Of a stretch of 64,000 nt of DNA, positions 1 through 8,996 are shown piece after piece. The stretch is from NCBI GenBank assembly GCA_964245825.1, contig CAXTNT010000005.1, positions 62,001 to 126,000 on the forward strand, given 5' to 3'. Every line of letters starts with the position of its first letter. Within the stretch, counting starts at the first letter, position 1. A program made the translations under genes and the position numbers. The notes under the pieces are model-generated. The model saw only the letters and a program-made list of their open reading frames with translations. It was not told the DNA's origin and searched no databases. This DNA comes from CAJCIY01 sp964245825. Its GTDB lineage: Bacteria > Actinomycetota > Actinomycetes > Mycobacteriales > CAJCIY01.

Positions 1-881
1 AAGGGATAGTCGGTGCCCAGCAGCACCCGCTCCGGGCCCGCGATCTCCAGCAGGCGCCGCAGCCCGTCGTCGCTGTAGACGAGCGAGTCGAACAGCAGGC
101 TGTCCAGATACTCGCTGGGGCGTCTCGCCATGGTGCGGCTCTCCGGCCGTACTTCGTAGGCGTGGTCGGCGCGGCCGAGATAGTGCGGGAAGTAACCACC
201 GCCGTGCGCCGCGCAGATCGTCAGCCGGGGAAACCGGTCGAGCACCCCACCGAAGACCAGGTGGTGCAACGCCACCGTCGTCTCCGCCGGCTGGCCGACC
301 ACGTTGCCGAGGTAGGCCATCGCGAGCCGACTCCCCAAGCTGCAGCCCCACGGGTGGATGAAGACGAACGACCCCGACTCCTGCGCCGCCGCCCAGAACG
401 GGTCCAGCGCCCGATCGGACAGGTCGCGCCCGGCCACGCTGGTCGATATCTCCACCCCGCGCAGGCCTGCGGCCGCGGCCGTCCGCAACTGCTCGGCGGC
501 CAGCTCCGGATGCTGCAGGGCAACCGTGCACAGGCCGACCAGGCGGTCCGGACGTGCTGCGACGACGTCCGCCACATGGGCATTGGCGGTGGCGACGAGA
601 TCGGTGGCCAGACCCGGCTCGGCCCAGTAGTGGTAGAGCGTCGGGATCACGCTGACCGCCTGGACGTCGACGCCGCCGGCATCCATCCGGGCGAACCGCT
701 GGTCCGGCTCGGCCAGCAGCGGCGCGTACGTGGTCGCGGTCAGCTCGCGGTTGCGGTCCATCGAGGCCGGTCCGAAGGTGGCGAGCTGATGAGCGAAGTC
801 CTCGGCCAGCCCCGGCTGGCCGGCGACCAGTGCCGCGATGGCCGGCACGTCGACATGGGCATGGATGTCGACCGTCCTCAC
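1..881 (-). CDS. Amidohydrolase, ACMSD/decarboxylase type (3' end cut by window)
   Basis: Metal-dependent hydrolase or decarboxylase of the amidohydrolase-2 (ACMSD, gamma-resorcylate decarboxylase, LigW-like) family. About 293 residues are visible. HxH metal ligands are in DIHAHV (H7, H9), a His sits in FIHPWG (about residue 176), another in HGGGYFP (about 226), and the metal Asp in GTDYP (about 291), right at the window edge. The GTG start overlaps the stop of the upstream FAH-family gene as GTGA, so the two are probably translationally coupled. In this cluster it would decarboxylate or hydrate a ring-derived acid; the substrate is not deducible. The C-terminal tail lies outside the window. 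Confidence 0.85.
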   Translation of the reverse strand, partial: MRTVDIHAHVDVPAIAALVAGQPGLAEDFAHQLATFGPASMDRNRELTATTYAPLLAEPDQRFARMDAGGVDVQAVSVIPTLYHYWAEPGLATDLVATANAHVADVVAARPDRLVGLCTVALQHPELAAEQLRTAAAAGLRGVEISTSVAGRDLSDRALDPFWAAAQESGSFVFIHPWGCSLGSRLAMAYLGNVVGQPAETTVALHHLVFGGVLDRFPRLTICAAHGGGYFPHYLGRADHAYEVRPESRTMARRPSEYLDSLLFDSLVYSDDGLRRLLEIAGPERVLLGTDYP

Positions 882-1852
882 GGTGCGACGCACCGGGTGT
901 GCTGCGTACCGAGGCCGGTGATGGTCGACACCATCTCGTCGCCCGGCCGGAGGTAGCGGCCGAAGTGGGCACCGTTGCCGGCCGGCGACCCGGTGAGCAG
1001 CAGGTCCCCCGGCCGCATCGGCGTGATCGCGGAGACGTGCTCGATCAGCCGTGGTACATCGAAGATCATGTCGTTCGTCGTCTCGTCCTGCATGGTGTCG
1101 CCATTGAGCCTGAGCGTGATCCGCAGGTCCATCGGATCGGGGACGAAGCTGGCTGGCACCAGCCACGGACCGAGCGGAAGGAAGCCGGGCGCGTTCTTCC
1201 CGGCCAGCCAGTCGGTACCGAGCGCGGGCATGTCCGGGCGGAAGACCCGGTCGCGGGTGGTGAGGTCGTTGACGACGACGTACCCGGCGACATGCGCGTA
1301 CGCGTCATCACGATGCACCCGAAAGGCCTCGGCCCCGATGACCACACCGAGCTCGAGCTCCCAGTCGTGCTGGACGCCGATGTCCGGCAGCACCACGTCG
1401 TCGTCCGGGCCGCCGACCGAGGACGGCAAGCCGATGAACACGTACGGGGTTCCCGTCGTTGCGCGCTCGGTCATCAGCGCGGTGGCCCGCTCCCGCACCT
1501 CGTCGAGGTCGGTCGCGCCCTGTTCGGTGGCCGCCGCGACCATGAGCTGGACGACGTGGGTCTTGTAGTTGGCACCGCTCTGGAACAGCTGACCCGGGGT
1601 GTACGGCGCGAGCGCACGCAGACCGTCGAGCGGGCGCGCGACCGCTGACCACCGAGCCTCGTCGTCGAGGGCGACGGCCAGGCGGTCACACGCCGCGGTC
1701 CAGTCACCCAGCATCAGGTCGATCCCGGTGACGGACACGTCGAGGTCTGCCAGGGCCGCCGCTTCGTCCCCGACGACCACCGCGTCGAACGCCGCGCCGC
1801 CGGGCGCCAGCAGCCGCGCCAACGCGTACGGCCGTGTCTGCCGAGCCGGCAT
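878..1852 (-). CDS. Fumarylacetoacetate hydrolase (FAH) family protein
   Basis: 324 residues. FAH-fold enzyme (hydrolase, decarboxylase or hydratase acting on 2-oxo or 2-hydroxy dienoic acids). The C-terminal catalytic domain shows DWELELGVVIG (acidic metal ligands), GYVVVNDLTTRD, MQDETTNDMIF and GDLLLTGSPAGNG. I chose the ATG at 1852 because GAAAGG lies 6 nt upstream; an in-frame ATG at 1858 sits on top of that site. It overlaps the downstream amidohydrolase by 4 nt. With the nearby extradiol dioxygenase it probably processes a meta-cleavage product; maleylpyruvate or fumarylpyruvate hydrolysis is the alternative. Confidence 0.87.
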   Translation of the reverse strand: MPARQTRPYALARLLAPGGAAFDAVVVGDEAAALADLDVSVTGIDLMLGDWTAACDRLAVALDDEARWSAVARPLDGLRALAPYTPGQLFQSGANYKTHVVQLMVAAATEQGATDLDEVRERATALMTERATTGTPYVFIGLPSSVGGPDDDVVLPDIGVQHDWELELGVVIGAEAFRVHRDDAYAHVAGYVVVNDLTTRDRVFRPDMPALGTDWLAGKNAPGFLPLGPWLVPASFVPDPMDLRITLRLNGDTMQDETTNDMIFDVPRLIEHVSAITPMRPGDLLLTGSPAGNGAHFGRYLRPGDEMVSTITGLGTQHTRCVAP

Positions 1853-1942
1853 CGTCATCCTTTCGTCCAGGCCGATGCTAGGTGCCAGGTCCCTCGGGCG
1901 GAATGCTCTGGACCTGCTGACCGTCATCGACAGCGTCGATGC

Positions 1943-2911
1943 TCAGATGTTCGCCGCCAGCGTCCACACACATTCGCGCAACCAGTGATGGGCGGGATCG
2001 TCGTGGTAGATGGGGTGCCAGAACATCGTCTCGACGATAGGCAGCAGCGGCACCGGAGACTCCAGGATCTTCAGGTCCCGACGCGCCGCGGCCGTGCGAA
2101 CGAGGCGTTCGTGGATGAACGCGAACAAGGGTGTCCCGGGCAGCAGCGACGGGACGAGCGTGAAGCTCAGCGTCGACAGCGCGACCGTCGGTTCGATGCC
2201 GAGATCGGCGAGCTGGAGGTCGACGAAGGCCGCCCCGCCGGCCGTCGCGTTGTAGCGGACGTAGCGCAGGCTCTCCAACTGGTCGCGGCGCAGCTCGTCG
2301 CCGACGTCACGATGTTGGTTCCACACCGCCGCGACGTAGCGGTCCGTGAACAGCGCCCGGTGCGGAAAGTGCGCGAGTGCGGACGAGGCCAGCTCCCTCG
2401 GCATGATCACGAGGTCGACCTGGGAGCGCTCGAGCAGACCTTCGGTGTCCGCGCCGACCGGCACGACGTTGACCGCCACCTGCGGCGCCGCGAGGTAGAG
2501 CCGTTCCAGCAGCGGCCGGAGCAGCACCAGGGTGACGTAGTCGCTCGCCACCACGGTGAAGGTCCGGGCGTCGCGGGCCGGGTCGAAGTGCGGGCGGGCG
2601 GCGAGCAGCTGTTCGAGGTCGGCCAGCACGGCGCGTACCGGCTCGACGAGGCACTGGCCCATCGGCGTCAGCTCGTGCACGCGGCCGTTGCGTACCAGCA
2701 AGGGGTCGTCGAAGGTTCGCCGCAGGCGGGCCAGCGTGGCGCTCATCGCCGACTGACCGATGCCGACTGCCTCGGCCGCGCGGGTGATGTGCCGCTGCTC
2801 GAGCAGCGCACCCAGCGGGATGATCGTGTTGAGATCCAGGCGCCGCAACGCGGTGGAGACGTCCACCGCATGATCGTGGACCTCGCCATCGATGATGTCG
2901 ATGACGATCAT
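1943..2911 (-). CDS. LysR-family transcriptional regulator (NodD/NahR-like)
   Basis: 322 residues. The N-terminal winged helix-turn-helix includes LLEQRHITRAAEAVGIGQSAMSATLARLRRTF, quoted here only as residues ~37-68, preceded by the DLN motif typical of NodD/NahR-type regulators. A periplasmic-binding-like effector domain follows. It is transcribed divergently from the flavin monooxygenase across 79 bp, the usual arrangement for a LysR regulator of an aromatic operon. The ATG at 2911 has no clear Shine-Dalgarno; a GTG at 2866 would remove 15 non-conserved residues and is possible. The effector is presumably an aromatic acid or a pathway intermediate (inference). Confidence 0.88.
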   Translation of the reverse strand: MIVIDIIDGEVHDHAVDVSTALRRLDLNTIIPLGALLEQRHITRAAEAVGIGQSAMSATLARLRRTFDDPLLVRNGRVHELTPMGQCLVEPVRAVLADLEQLLAARPHFDPARDARTFTVVASDYVTLVLLRPLLERLYLAAPQVAVNVVPVGADTEGLLERSQVDLVIMPRELASSALAHFPHRALFTDRYVAAVWNQHRDVGDELRRDQLESLRYVRYNATAGGAAFVDLQLADLGIEPTVALSTLSFTLVPSLLPGTPLFAFIHERLVRTAAARRDLKILESPVPLLPIVETMFWHPIYHDDPAHHWLRECVWTLAANI

Positions 2912-2947
2912 CGACGATTGAGTCTGGCCCCGCCCCGGTCACGCGCC

Positions 2948-2953
2948 TAGCGT
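2948..2953 (+). promoter_or_regulatory. -10 box of monooxygenase operon
   Basis: TAGCGT, matching the TAnnnT consensus, in the 79-bp divergent region between the LysR gene and the monooxygenase, 38 nt before its GTG. No convincing -35 is seen, which is normal for activator-dependent promoters. Confidence 0.4.
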
Positions 2954-2990
2954 CGAATGGTCGGGACGTCCAGGCACCGAGGAGGCGCAC

Positions 2991-4130
2991 GTGCGAGCAC
3001 TCGTGGTCGGCGCGGGCATCGGCGGCCTGGGAGCGGCGACAGCCCTGCGACAGCAGGGCATCGACGTCGACCTCATCGAGATCAAGCCACGCATGGCCGT
3101 GTACGGGGTCGGCATCAACCAGCCGGCGAACAGCCTTCGGGCGCTGCGCAGCCTGGGCGTGCTGGACGACGTCCTCGCGGCGGGTTTCCCCTACGGCCAC
3201 ATCGACTTCTACGACGACGCCGGCAGCCATGTCGTGCACGTCGACGACGCCCTCGGTGGCGACGGCGTGCCGGCCAACACGGCGCTGTCCCGACTCGACC
3301 TGCACCGGATCCTCGTGGGCGCCGTCGAACGTGTCGACGTCAAGATCGCCTACGGGACCTCGATCGAGTCGTTCACCGACACCGGTGACGCGGTCGACGT
3401 CCTGCTGTCCGACGGGCGCAGCGAGTCCTACGACCTGGTGGCGGCCTTCGACGGGATCTCGTCGAGCACGCGCCGGGCCCTGCACGGCAGCGCTTCCGAT
3501 GCCGTGTACTCCGGCTTCGCGGTGTGGCGCGTGACGCTGCCCCGGCCCGCCGACGTCACGGGTGTCCGGGTCTACCAGGGCGTCGGGACCAAGGTCGGGT
3601 TCATCCCGCTCAGCACCGAGACCATGTACATGTTCGTCGTCACCCCCGATCCGGAGGGCGCACGCCACGAGCCGGCGACCATGGCCGGGACCCTCCGCGA
3701 GCGGATGGCCGGGTTCGCCGCGCTGCCGGCCGAGGTGCGGGACGCCCTGCGTCCCACCGACGACATCGTCTACAGCCCGATCTCCGACGTCATGCTTCCG
3801 CTCCCGTGGTTCACCGGCCGCGTCGGCATCCTCGGCGACGCGGCGCACGCCTGCGCGCCGCACCTGACGCAGGGCGCCGGGATGGCGCTCGAGGACGGCG
3901 TCATCCTCGCGGAATGCCTTGCGGCCCAAGGCGATCTGCACGACCGGTTGCGGGCCTTCGAAGTGCGCCGCTATCCGCGCGTCCGGTTGGTGCAGGACGT
4001 GTCCCACGCGATCATGGCGGCCGAGATGGCGATCACGGAGCAGAACCGCGACGAGGTCTTCGCGGGATGGCGCGCCGGGCTGCCGGCGCAGACCCGAGCG
4101 GTTCAGGAGCAGTTGGACCAGCCCGCATGA
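2991..4130 (+). CDS. FAD-dependent aromatic-ring monooxygenase
   Basis: 379 residues, class A flavoprotein hydroxylase (PHBH fold). The N-terminal dinucleotide-binding motif GAGIGGLG is at residues 7-14 and the FAD ribityl-binding GDAAHACAP at about 283-291. It presumably hydroxylates a ring using NAD(P)H and O2 to make the diol for the next gene. The GTG start at 2991 follows GAGGAGG (2979-2985) by 5 nt. Its TGA overlaps the next ATG (ATGA). Salicylate, 3-hydroxybenzoate and resorcinol-type hydroxylases are equally compatible by motif. The divergent LysR gene suggests substrate induction. Confidence 0.88.
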   Translation: MRALVVGAGIGGLGAATALRQQGIDVDLIEIKPRMAVYGVGINQPANSLRALRSLGVLDDVLAAGFPYGHIDFYDDAGSHVVHVDDALGGDGVPANTALSRLDLHRILVGAVERVDVKIAYGTSIESFTDTGDAVDVLLSDGRSESYDLVAAFDGISSSTRRALHGSASDAVYSGFAVWRVTLPRPADVTGVRVYQGVGTKVGFIPLSTETMYMFVVTPDPEGARHEPATMAGTLRERMAGFAALPAEVRDALRPTDDIVYSPISDVMLPLPWFTGRVGILGDAAHACAPHLTQGAGMALEDGVILAECLAAQGDLHDRLRAFEVRRYPRVRLVQDVSHAIMAAEMAITEQNRDEVFAGWRAGLPAQTRAVQEQLDQPA

Positions 4131-5167
4131 GCGTTACCACGAGCCCCGTCACCAGAGCGGTCACCGTCGCGCCGCCGCCACCGTGGGCCGGCCCGCCGCT
4201 GCCGCCACCAGCTGCCCGGTCGGCGCAGCTGCCGTCCGAGCGCGCCCGCACCTCGCCGGTGGTCGGTGTGCGGCACGTGGCCCTCGCCACCGAGGACCTC
4301 GCCGCGACCGTCGCCTTCTACGAGGGCATCTGGGGCCTGTACGAGGTGGGCCGCGACGAGGACGTCGTGTATCTCGGCACCGTCGGCTCGCCGGAGCCGT
4401 TCGTCCTGCGCGTGCGTGCGGCCGCGGAGCGACGTACCGACCACGTGGCCTTTGCGGCGCGCGACCGCGAGTCCGTCGACGCCCTCGCGCAGCGGCTGAT
4501 CGGCGATGACGTCCGGCTCGCGCGCGAGCCCGGCGTGTTGGCAAGCCCCGGCGGGGGTTACGGAGTCCGCTTCTTCGACCCGGACGGGCGGGTGGTCGAA
4601 GTCTCGAGCGATGTCGGCGCCAAGCCGTTCCGGGCCCTCGAACCGGGCGAGTCGGTGCCGCAGCGGTTGAGCCACGTCGTGGTCAACAGCACCGACGTGC
4701 CCGCGGCGAAGGCCTTCTACGAGAAGTACCTCGGGCTGCGGCTCTCGGATTGGCTCGAGGACCGGATGTGCTTCCTGCGCTGCTCCGAGGATCACCACAG
4801 CCTGGCGATCGCCGCGAGCCCGGTGGCGGGCCTCAACCACGTCTCGTTCGAGATGCGGGATATCGACGAGTACATGCGTGGCACCGGTCGGATGACCCGC
4901 CGGGGCATGGGACCGCTCTGGGGACCCGGCCGGCACAGCTCCGGAGACAACGTCTACTCCTACTTCGCCGGGCCGGACGACGTGGTCGTCGAGTACACGA
5001 CCGCGCTCGAGAAGATCCCCGACGAGGACGACTGGATCGCGCGGATATGGCCGGCTACCCCCGACTATGCCGATCGGTGGGGCACTGCCGGGCCCGGCGA
5101 GGACCTGTTCGCACTGTGGCACCGCACGCCCGCGGACGCCGGCCTGTGGGTACCGTCACCGGTATGA
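4127..5167 (+). CDS. Type I extradiol ring-cleavage dioxygenase (VOC superfamily)
   Basis: 346 residues with two vicinal-oxygen-chelate domains (about 45-145 and 180-310). The second domain carries the Fe(II) facial triad H183 (RLSHVV), H238 (GLNHVSFE) and E289 (VVEYTT), so it should be active in meta-cleavage of a catechol-type substrate. The proline-rich N-terminal ~40 residues are atypical and probably disordered. The start overlaps the monooxygenase stop by 4 nt, implying the hydroxylated product is passed on. Which diol or triol is cleaved is unknown. Confidence 0.88.
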   Translation: MSVTTSPVTRAVTVAPPPPWAGPPLPPPAARSAQLPSERARTSPVVGVRHVALATEDLAATVAFYEGIWGLYEVGRDEDVVYLGTVGSPEPFVLRVRAAAERRTDHVAFAARDRESVDALAQRLIGDDVRLAREPGVLASPGGGYGVRFFDPDGRVVEVSSDVGAKPFRALEPGESVPQRLSHVVVNSTDVPAAKAFYEKYLGLRLSDWLEDRMCFLRCSEDHHSLAIAASPVAGLNHVSFEMRDIDEYMRGTGRMTRRGMGPLWGPGRHSSGDNVYSYFAGPDDVVVEYTTALEKIPDEDDWIARIWPATPDYADRWGTAGPGEDLFALWHRTPADAGLWVPSPV

Positions 5168-5186
5168 CATCCAGGGCCGGTGTGCG

Positions 5187-6122
5187 ATGAGTTCGACCGT
5201 GCATGACCATCCCGAGCTCGGGCCGCCGCAGCTGGTAGAGGTGGCGGACCGGGTCTTCGCCTACATCCAGCCCGATGGCTCGTGGTGGATCAACAACACC
5301 GGCTTCATCGCCGGTCGCAGCGCGGTGATCAGCGTCGACTCCTGCTCGACCGAGCGGCGTACCCGTGCCTATCTCGAGGCCATGCGTTCGGTGACCGACG
5401 CACCTCTCACGACCCTGGTCAACACCCATCACCACGGTGACCACACCCATGGCAATGCCGTCCTGGCCGCCCCCACCATCGTGGGGCATGAGGGCACCCG
5501 GGCCGGCATCATCGCCGCCGGCCTGCCGGGCAACGTCGGCATCTGGGAGCCGGTGGAGTGGGGGGACCTCGAGCTTGCGCCGCCGACGCTGACCTTCGCC
5601 GATCGCGTCCGGCTGTGGTCCGACGATCGCCCGGTCGAGGTCAACTACGTCGGCCGGTCCGCGCACACCGACAACGACAGCCTGGTGTGGGTGCCGGAAC
5701 AGGAGGTGCTGTTCTGCGGCGACCTGCTCTTCAACGGCGGTACGCCCTTCCTGCTGATGGGCTCCGTCCTGGGCGCCGTCGACGTCCTGCGCAACACCGT
5801 GTCGCCCATTCCCGCACGGGTGATCGTCCCCGGGCACGGCGCCCCGTGCGACCACGAGCTGATCGGCGTCGTGGTCGGATACCTCGAGTTCGTCCTTGCC
5901 ACGGCCCGGCGGGGCCGGGAGGCCGGCCTCACCCCGCTGGAGACGGCCCGGGAGACCGACCTCGGTCCGTACGCGGAATGGCTCGACCGCGAGCGCATCG
6001 TCGGGAACCTGCACCGCGCCTACGCAGATCTGGATCCCGCGCAGTCCGAGGTCGACCTGATGGCTGCGCTGACGGACATGATCGCCTACAACGGAGGGCG
6101 TCCGCTCTCCTGTTACGCCTGA
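5187..6122 (+). CDS. Metallo-beta-lactamase-fold hydrolase
   Basis: 311 residues. The zinc motif HHHGDH starts at H81, with later ligands in GGDLLFNGG and VPGHGAPCDH. The ATG lies 19 nt after the dioxygenase stop. MBL proteins in catabolic clusters act as lactonases or thioesterases, so ring-opened lactone hydrolysis is a reasonable guess. No dedicated family was recognised. It ends 6 nt before the convergent amidohydrolase gene. Confidence 0.8.
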   Translation: MSSTVHDHPELGPPQLVEVADRVFAYIQPDGSWWINNTGFIAGRSAVISVDSCSTERRTRAYLEAMRSVTDAPLTTLVNTHHHGDHTHGNAVLAAPTIVGHEGTRAGIIAAGLPGNVGIWEPVEWGDLELAPPTLTFADRVRLWSDDRPVEVNYVGRSAHTDNDSLVWVPEQEVLFCGDLLFNGGTPFLLMGSVLGAVDVLRNTVSPIPARVIVPGHGAPCDHELIGVVVGYLEFVLATARRGREAGLTPLETARETDLGPYAEWLDRERIVGNLHRAYADLDPAQSEVDLMAALTDMIAYNGGRPLSCYA

Positions 6123-6128
6123 GGCGGC

Positions 6129-7085
6129 TCAGGCCAGGCGAGGCAACAGCCGACGCGCGTTGCGGGTCGTCAGTTCCGCCCAGGTCTGCCCCGCGGGCTG
6201 CTCGGCCGCCTCGATCGTCGCGATCTGGGCGAGGACGGCGGGCGGCGGGGTGAAGCAGTGATCGCTGCCGTAGAGGACCTGTTCGCTGCCGAAGGCGCGG
6301 ACGAGAGCGGGTATCTGGTTCGGGAACGGCGTCCCGGCCATGTCGAACCAGAGTGCGCGCAGCTGCTGGGGAATCGACGGCGAGCCATCCTCCGCGTTCC
6401 CCAGGATCAGCGTCCGGAACAGCTCCATCCGGTCCGCGATCAACGGCAGCGCACCACCACCGTGCGGGAAGACCCACCGGATGTCCGGGTAGCGCTCGAA
6501 CACACCCGTGAACGCAAGGTCGCTCACGGTCCGGGTGGTCTCGAAGATGAACTCCAGCATCGGCCGCGGCCGTCCCAGGGAGACCGCCTCGAAGCAGTCG
6601 GGCGAGGTCGGATGGACGAACACCACGGCCCCCCGACGGTCGAGCTCGCCCCACAGCGGCTCGTGGCGTTCGTCGCCCAGGTAACGGCCGCCGCTGTTGC
6701 TCATCAACCCGACACCGTCGCTGCCGAGCTCGTCGAGCGCGTACGCGGCCTCGGCCAGCGCGCCCTCGACATCGGGCAGTGGGAGTGCGGCGAAATGGCC
6801 AAAGCGGGTCGGGTGCTCGGCTCTGATGCCGGCCAGCTGGTCGTTCACCACCCGCGCCAGCCGCCGACCCTCGCCGTCGTCACCGAAGTGGACTCCCGGC
6901 GCGGACACGGAGAGTACGGCAGTCGCGATGCCGGCTTGATCCATCAGCGCCAGATGCGTGTCGAGGCCCCAGGACGGCCACTGCGGCATCCCGTCGGGCA
7001 CCACGTGCCCGGCGCGCTGAGCGGCCGTCACGTACTGCGGCGTGATGACATGGGCGTGCACGTCGATGAGTCCGGCGCGGGCCAC
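6129..7085 (-). CDS. Amidohydrolase 2, 6-methylsalicylate/ACMSD decarboxylase-like
   Basis: 318 residues, second amidohydrolase-2 enzyme of the cluster. HxH ligands are in LIDVHAHV (H10, H12), with further metal or active-site positions in VFVHPTSPD, PHGGGALP and LYGSDHCF. The GTG at 7085 is preferred because GAGG and AGGAAG lie just upstream. An ATG at 7112 would add nine residues but has no Shine-Dalgarno. It is convergent with the MBL gene and only 28 nt after the diguanylate cyclase gene, so it may be transcribed from either context. Its role is presumably decarboxylation of an aromatic or semialdehyde acid. Confidence 0.82.
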   Translation of the reverse strand: MARAGLIDVHAHVITPQYVTAAQRAGHVVPDGMPQWPSWGLDTHLALMDQAGIATAVLSVSAPGVHFGDDGEGRRLARVVNDQLAGIRAEHPTRFGHFAALPLPDVEGALAEAAYALDELGSDGVGLMSNSGGRYLGDERHEPLWGELDRRGAVVFVHPTSPDCFEAVSLGRPRPMLEFIFETTRTVSDLAFTGVFERYPDIRWVFPHGGGALPLIADRMELFRTLILGNAEDGSPSIPQQLRALWFDMAGTPFPNQIPALVRAFGSEQVLYGSDHCFTPPPAVLAQIATIEAAEQPAGQTWAELTTRNARRLLPRLA

Positions 7086-7113
7086 GGAACCTCGCTTCCT
7101 GGTTCCCGCCATG

Positions 7114-8763
7114 CTATCGATGCGCGCGTCCGTCGATCCCGTGCGCGTCGGACCTCGAGGACGCGATGGCGCGGTGAACGCGGTTGCGGCCGGCCTGCTT
7201 GGCGGCGTACAGGGCTTGGTCCGCCTGCCAGAGCAGGCTGTCCGCGTCGGTGCCGTTGTCGGGCAGGCACGCGATGCCGGCCGAGGCGGTGATCCGGACG
7301 CGCTGGCCGTCGGACAGTCGGATGCTGTGGGCAGCGAGCTCCCGGCAGGCCCGCTCGGCAACCTCGTCGGCGGTGCGCCCGTCCGCCGTACGCAGTACGA
7401 CGAGGAACTCCTCGCCACCCCAGCGGCCCAGCACGTCGCTGGCCCGGAGTCCTCGGCTGATACGCAGTGCCGACTCGGCGAGCACCGCGTCCCCCGCCTG
7501 GTGCCCGTAGGTGTCGTTCACGGCCTTGAAGTGGTCCAGATCCAGCAGCACGACGGCGAGCCGTCCCCGCTCACGGTCGGCGCGGGACGTCTCCAACCGC
7601 AGTAGCTCCTCGATGAAGCGCCTGTTGTACATGTCGGTGAGCACGTCGGTGATGGCGAGGCGTTGCTGCTCGGCCAACGCCGTGTCGAGCTGGCGGGACA
7701 CGCCCCGTTGGTCGGCGATGCTCAGCAGCAGCCGTACCAGCACGGCCGCCACAGACCCGCCGGCCAACGCCAGACTCAGCCTCGACACGTGCCCGGTGAC
7801 GACCTGCACGCCGACGACGGCCAGCACAGCGGCCATCCCCACGAACAGCGGCGTCAGCCCGGTCACGTCCCGATCGATCAAGAGACCGTCGGCGGGGGTG
7901 TGCCGGCCCGACGAACCATGGTGCCTGGCCCCCTCGAGTGTCGGCCTGCCGAGCTGAGCGGCGGCCAGGGCCGCGAGGCATGTCAGCACTGCCGAGGTCT
8001 GCCAGCCGATGTCGATCCAGGACCCCGCGACATAGGCGTGTAGCTCACTGACATAGGCACACGTGAGGTCGGTGACGATCAGCGTCACCCCGCCGGCAGC
8101 GAGCAGCCGCACCGAGACCGGCACCGAGCGATGGCCGCCCAGCCCGGACGAGAGGAGCACGACCAGCACGCTCAGGTCCAGGACCGGATAGCTGACGGTC
8201 ACCAACCCGCCCCACGTCCACTGACCGCCCAGCTCGGGGCTGACCACGAGGACCCACAACACCGAACCAAGTCCGAGCGCCGCCACCAGCGCGTCCAACG
8301 CCGACCGCCAACGGCGCAGGAGGGTCACCCGGCCGAATGCGTAGATCATCGTGGGCACCACGGCGACCTCGGACAGCAGCCACAGGGGGTCAGCCCAGCT
8401 GGGGAACACGTCGGGGCGGCCGGCGAGGTAGTAGTACCCCGCGAAGACCAGGTCCCCGGCCGAGCTCAGCGCACACGAGATGGCAAGCCATCGCCAGGCC
8501 AACGCCGCCCGGCCCCGCTCGGCGCGCCGCAGACGGCGGTAGGCGCGGGCGGCGAGCACGGCGCCGACGAGGTCGGGCACGCTGTACAGCACGTCCGACT
8601 GGAACACCTGGACCGAGTGCCGGTGGACGAGGGCGACCCCCGCCGCGTACAGGGCGACCCACCCGACAGCGGCCGCGATGGCCAGGCGCGGTAGCCGCGA
8701 AGGTGCCACCTGGGCAACGTCGACAGCCGGCTCTACCTCCTTGACCTCAGCCGTCCCCGTCAT
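7114..8763 (-). CDS. Membrane diguanylate cyclase (GGDEF)
   Basis: 549 residues. About eight hydrophobic segments occupy residues 30-350 (a MASE-like membrane sensor), followed by a GGDEF domain. The signature is GGEEF at 449-453 and an RxxD product-inhibition site (RASD, 440-443) sits exactly five residues before it, so an active, feedback-regulated c-di-GMP synthase is expected. Start at ATG 8763; the Shine-Dalgarno is weak. It is the last cyclic-nucleotide gene of an EAL, DUF1059, GGDEF operon, so synthesis and breakdown enzymes are made together. Confidence 0.88.
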   Translation of the reverse strand: MTGTAEVKEVEPAVDVAQVAPSRLPRLAIAAAVGWVALYAAGVALVHRHSVQVFQSDVLYSVPDLVGAVLAARAYRRLRRAERGRAALAWRWLAISCALSSAGDLVFAGYYYLAGRPDVFPSWADPLWLLSEVAVVPTMIYAFGRVTLLRRWRSALDALVAALGLGSVLWVLVVSPELGGQWTWGGLVTVSYPVLDLSVLVVLLSSGLGGHRSVPVSVRLLAAGGVTLIVTDLTCAYVSELHAYVAGSWIDIGWQTSAVLTCLAALAAAQLGRPTLEGARHHGSSGRHTPADGLLIDRDVTGLTPLFVGMAAVLAVVGVQVVTGHVSRLSLALAGGSVAAVLVRLLLSIADQRGVSRQLDTALAEQQRLAITDVLTDMYNRRFIEELLRLETSRADRERGRLAVVLLDLDHFKAVNDTYGHQAGDAVLAESALRISRGLRASDVLGRWGGEEFLVVLRTADGRTADEVAERACRELAAHSIRLSDGQRVRITASAGIACLPDNGTDADSLLWQADQALYAAKQAGRNRVHRAIASSRSDAHGIDGRAHR

Positions 8764-8816
8764 CCTGCGGGAACCGTCGGCGATGGTTCGCGCATCGCCC
8801 GGAGTCCTGCCTCGCG

Positions 8817-8996
8817 TCAGCGGGTGGCGAGCAGGATGTGGCCGCGTACCTGCTCGAGGAGACTGTCGGGGATCGTGCTCAGTCCGTGGTCGATGCGGGC
8901 GTGCGCGGTGACTGCGGTCAGGACCTCGTCGTCGGTGTCGCCGGAGAAGACGCGCCCGCAGCCGGGAACGACATCCCCGCACGAGAACTGCTTCAT
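8817..8996 (-). CDS. DUF1059 small protein
   Basis: 59 residues beginning MKQFSCGDVVPGC, with the conserved DUF1059 pattern: an N-terminal Cys motif, a central region around ADEV/DDEV, and a regularly spaced His in HARIDHG. Its function is unknown in the family; the two N-terminal cysteines and His could bind metal. Its ATG overlaps the EAL gene's stop (ATGA at 8996-8993) and it ends 53 nt before the GGDEF gene. This placement suggests a role connected with c-di-GMP signalling. Confidence 0.75.
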   Translation of the reverse strand: MKQFSCGDVVPGCGRVFSGDTDDEVLTAVTAHARIDHGLSTIPDSLLEQVRGHILLATR

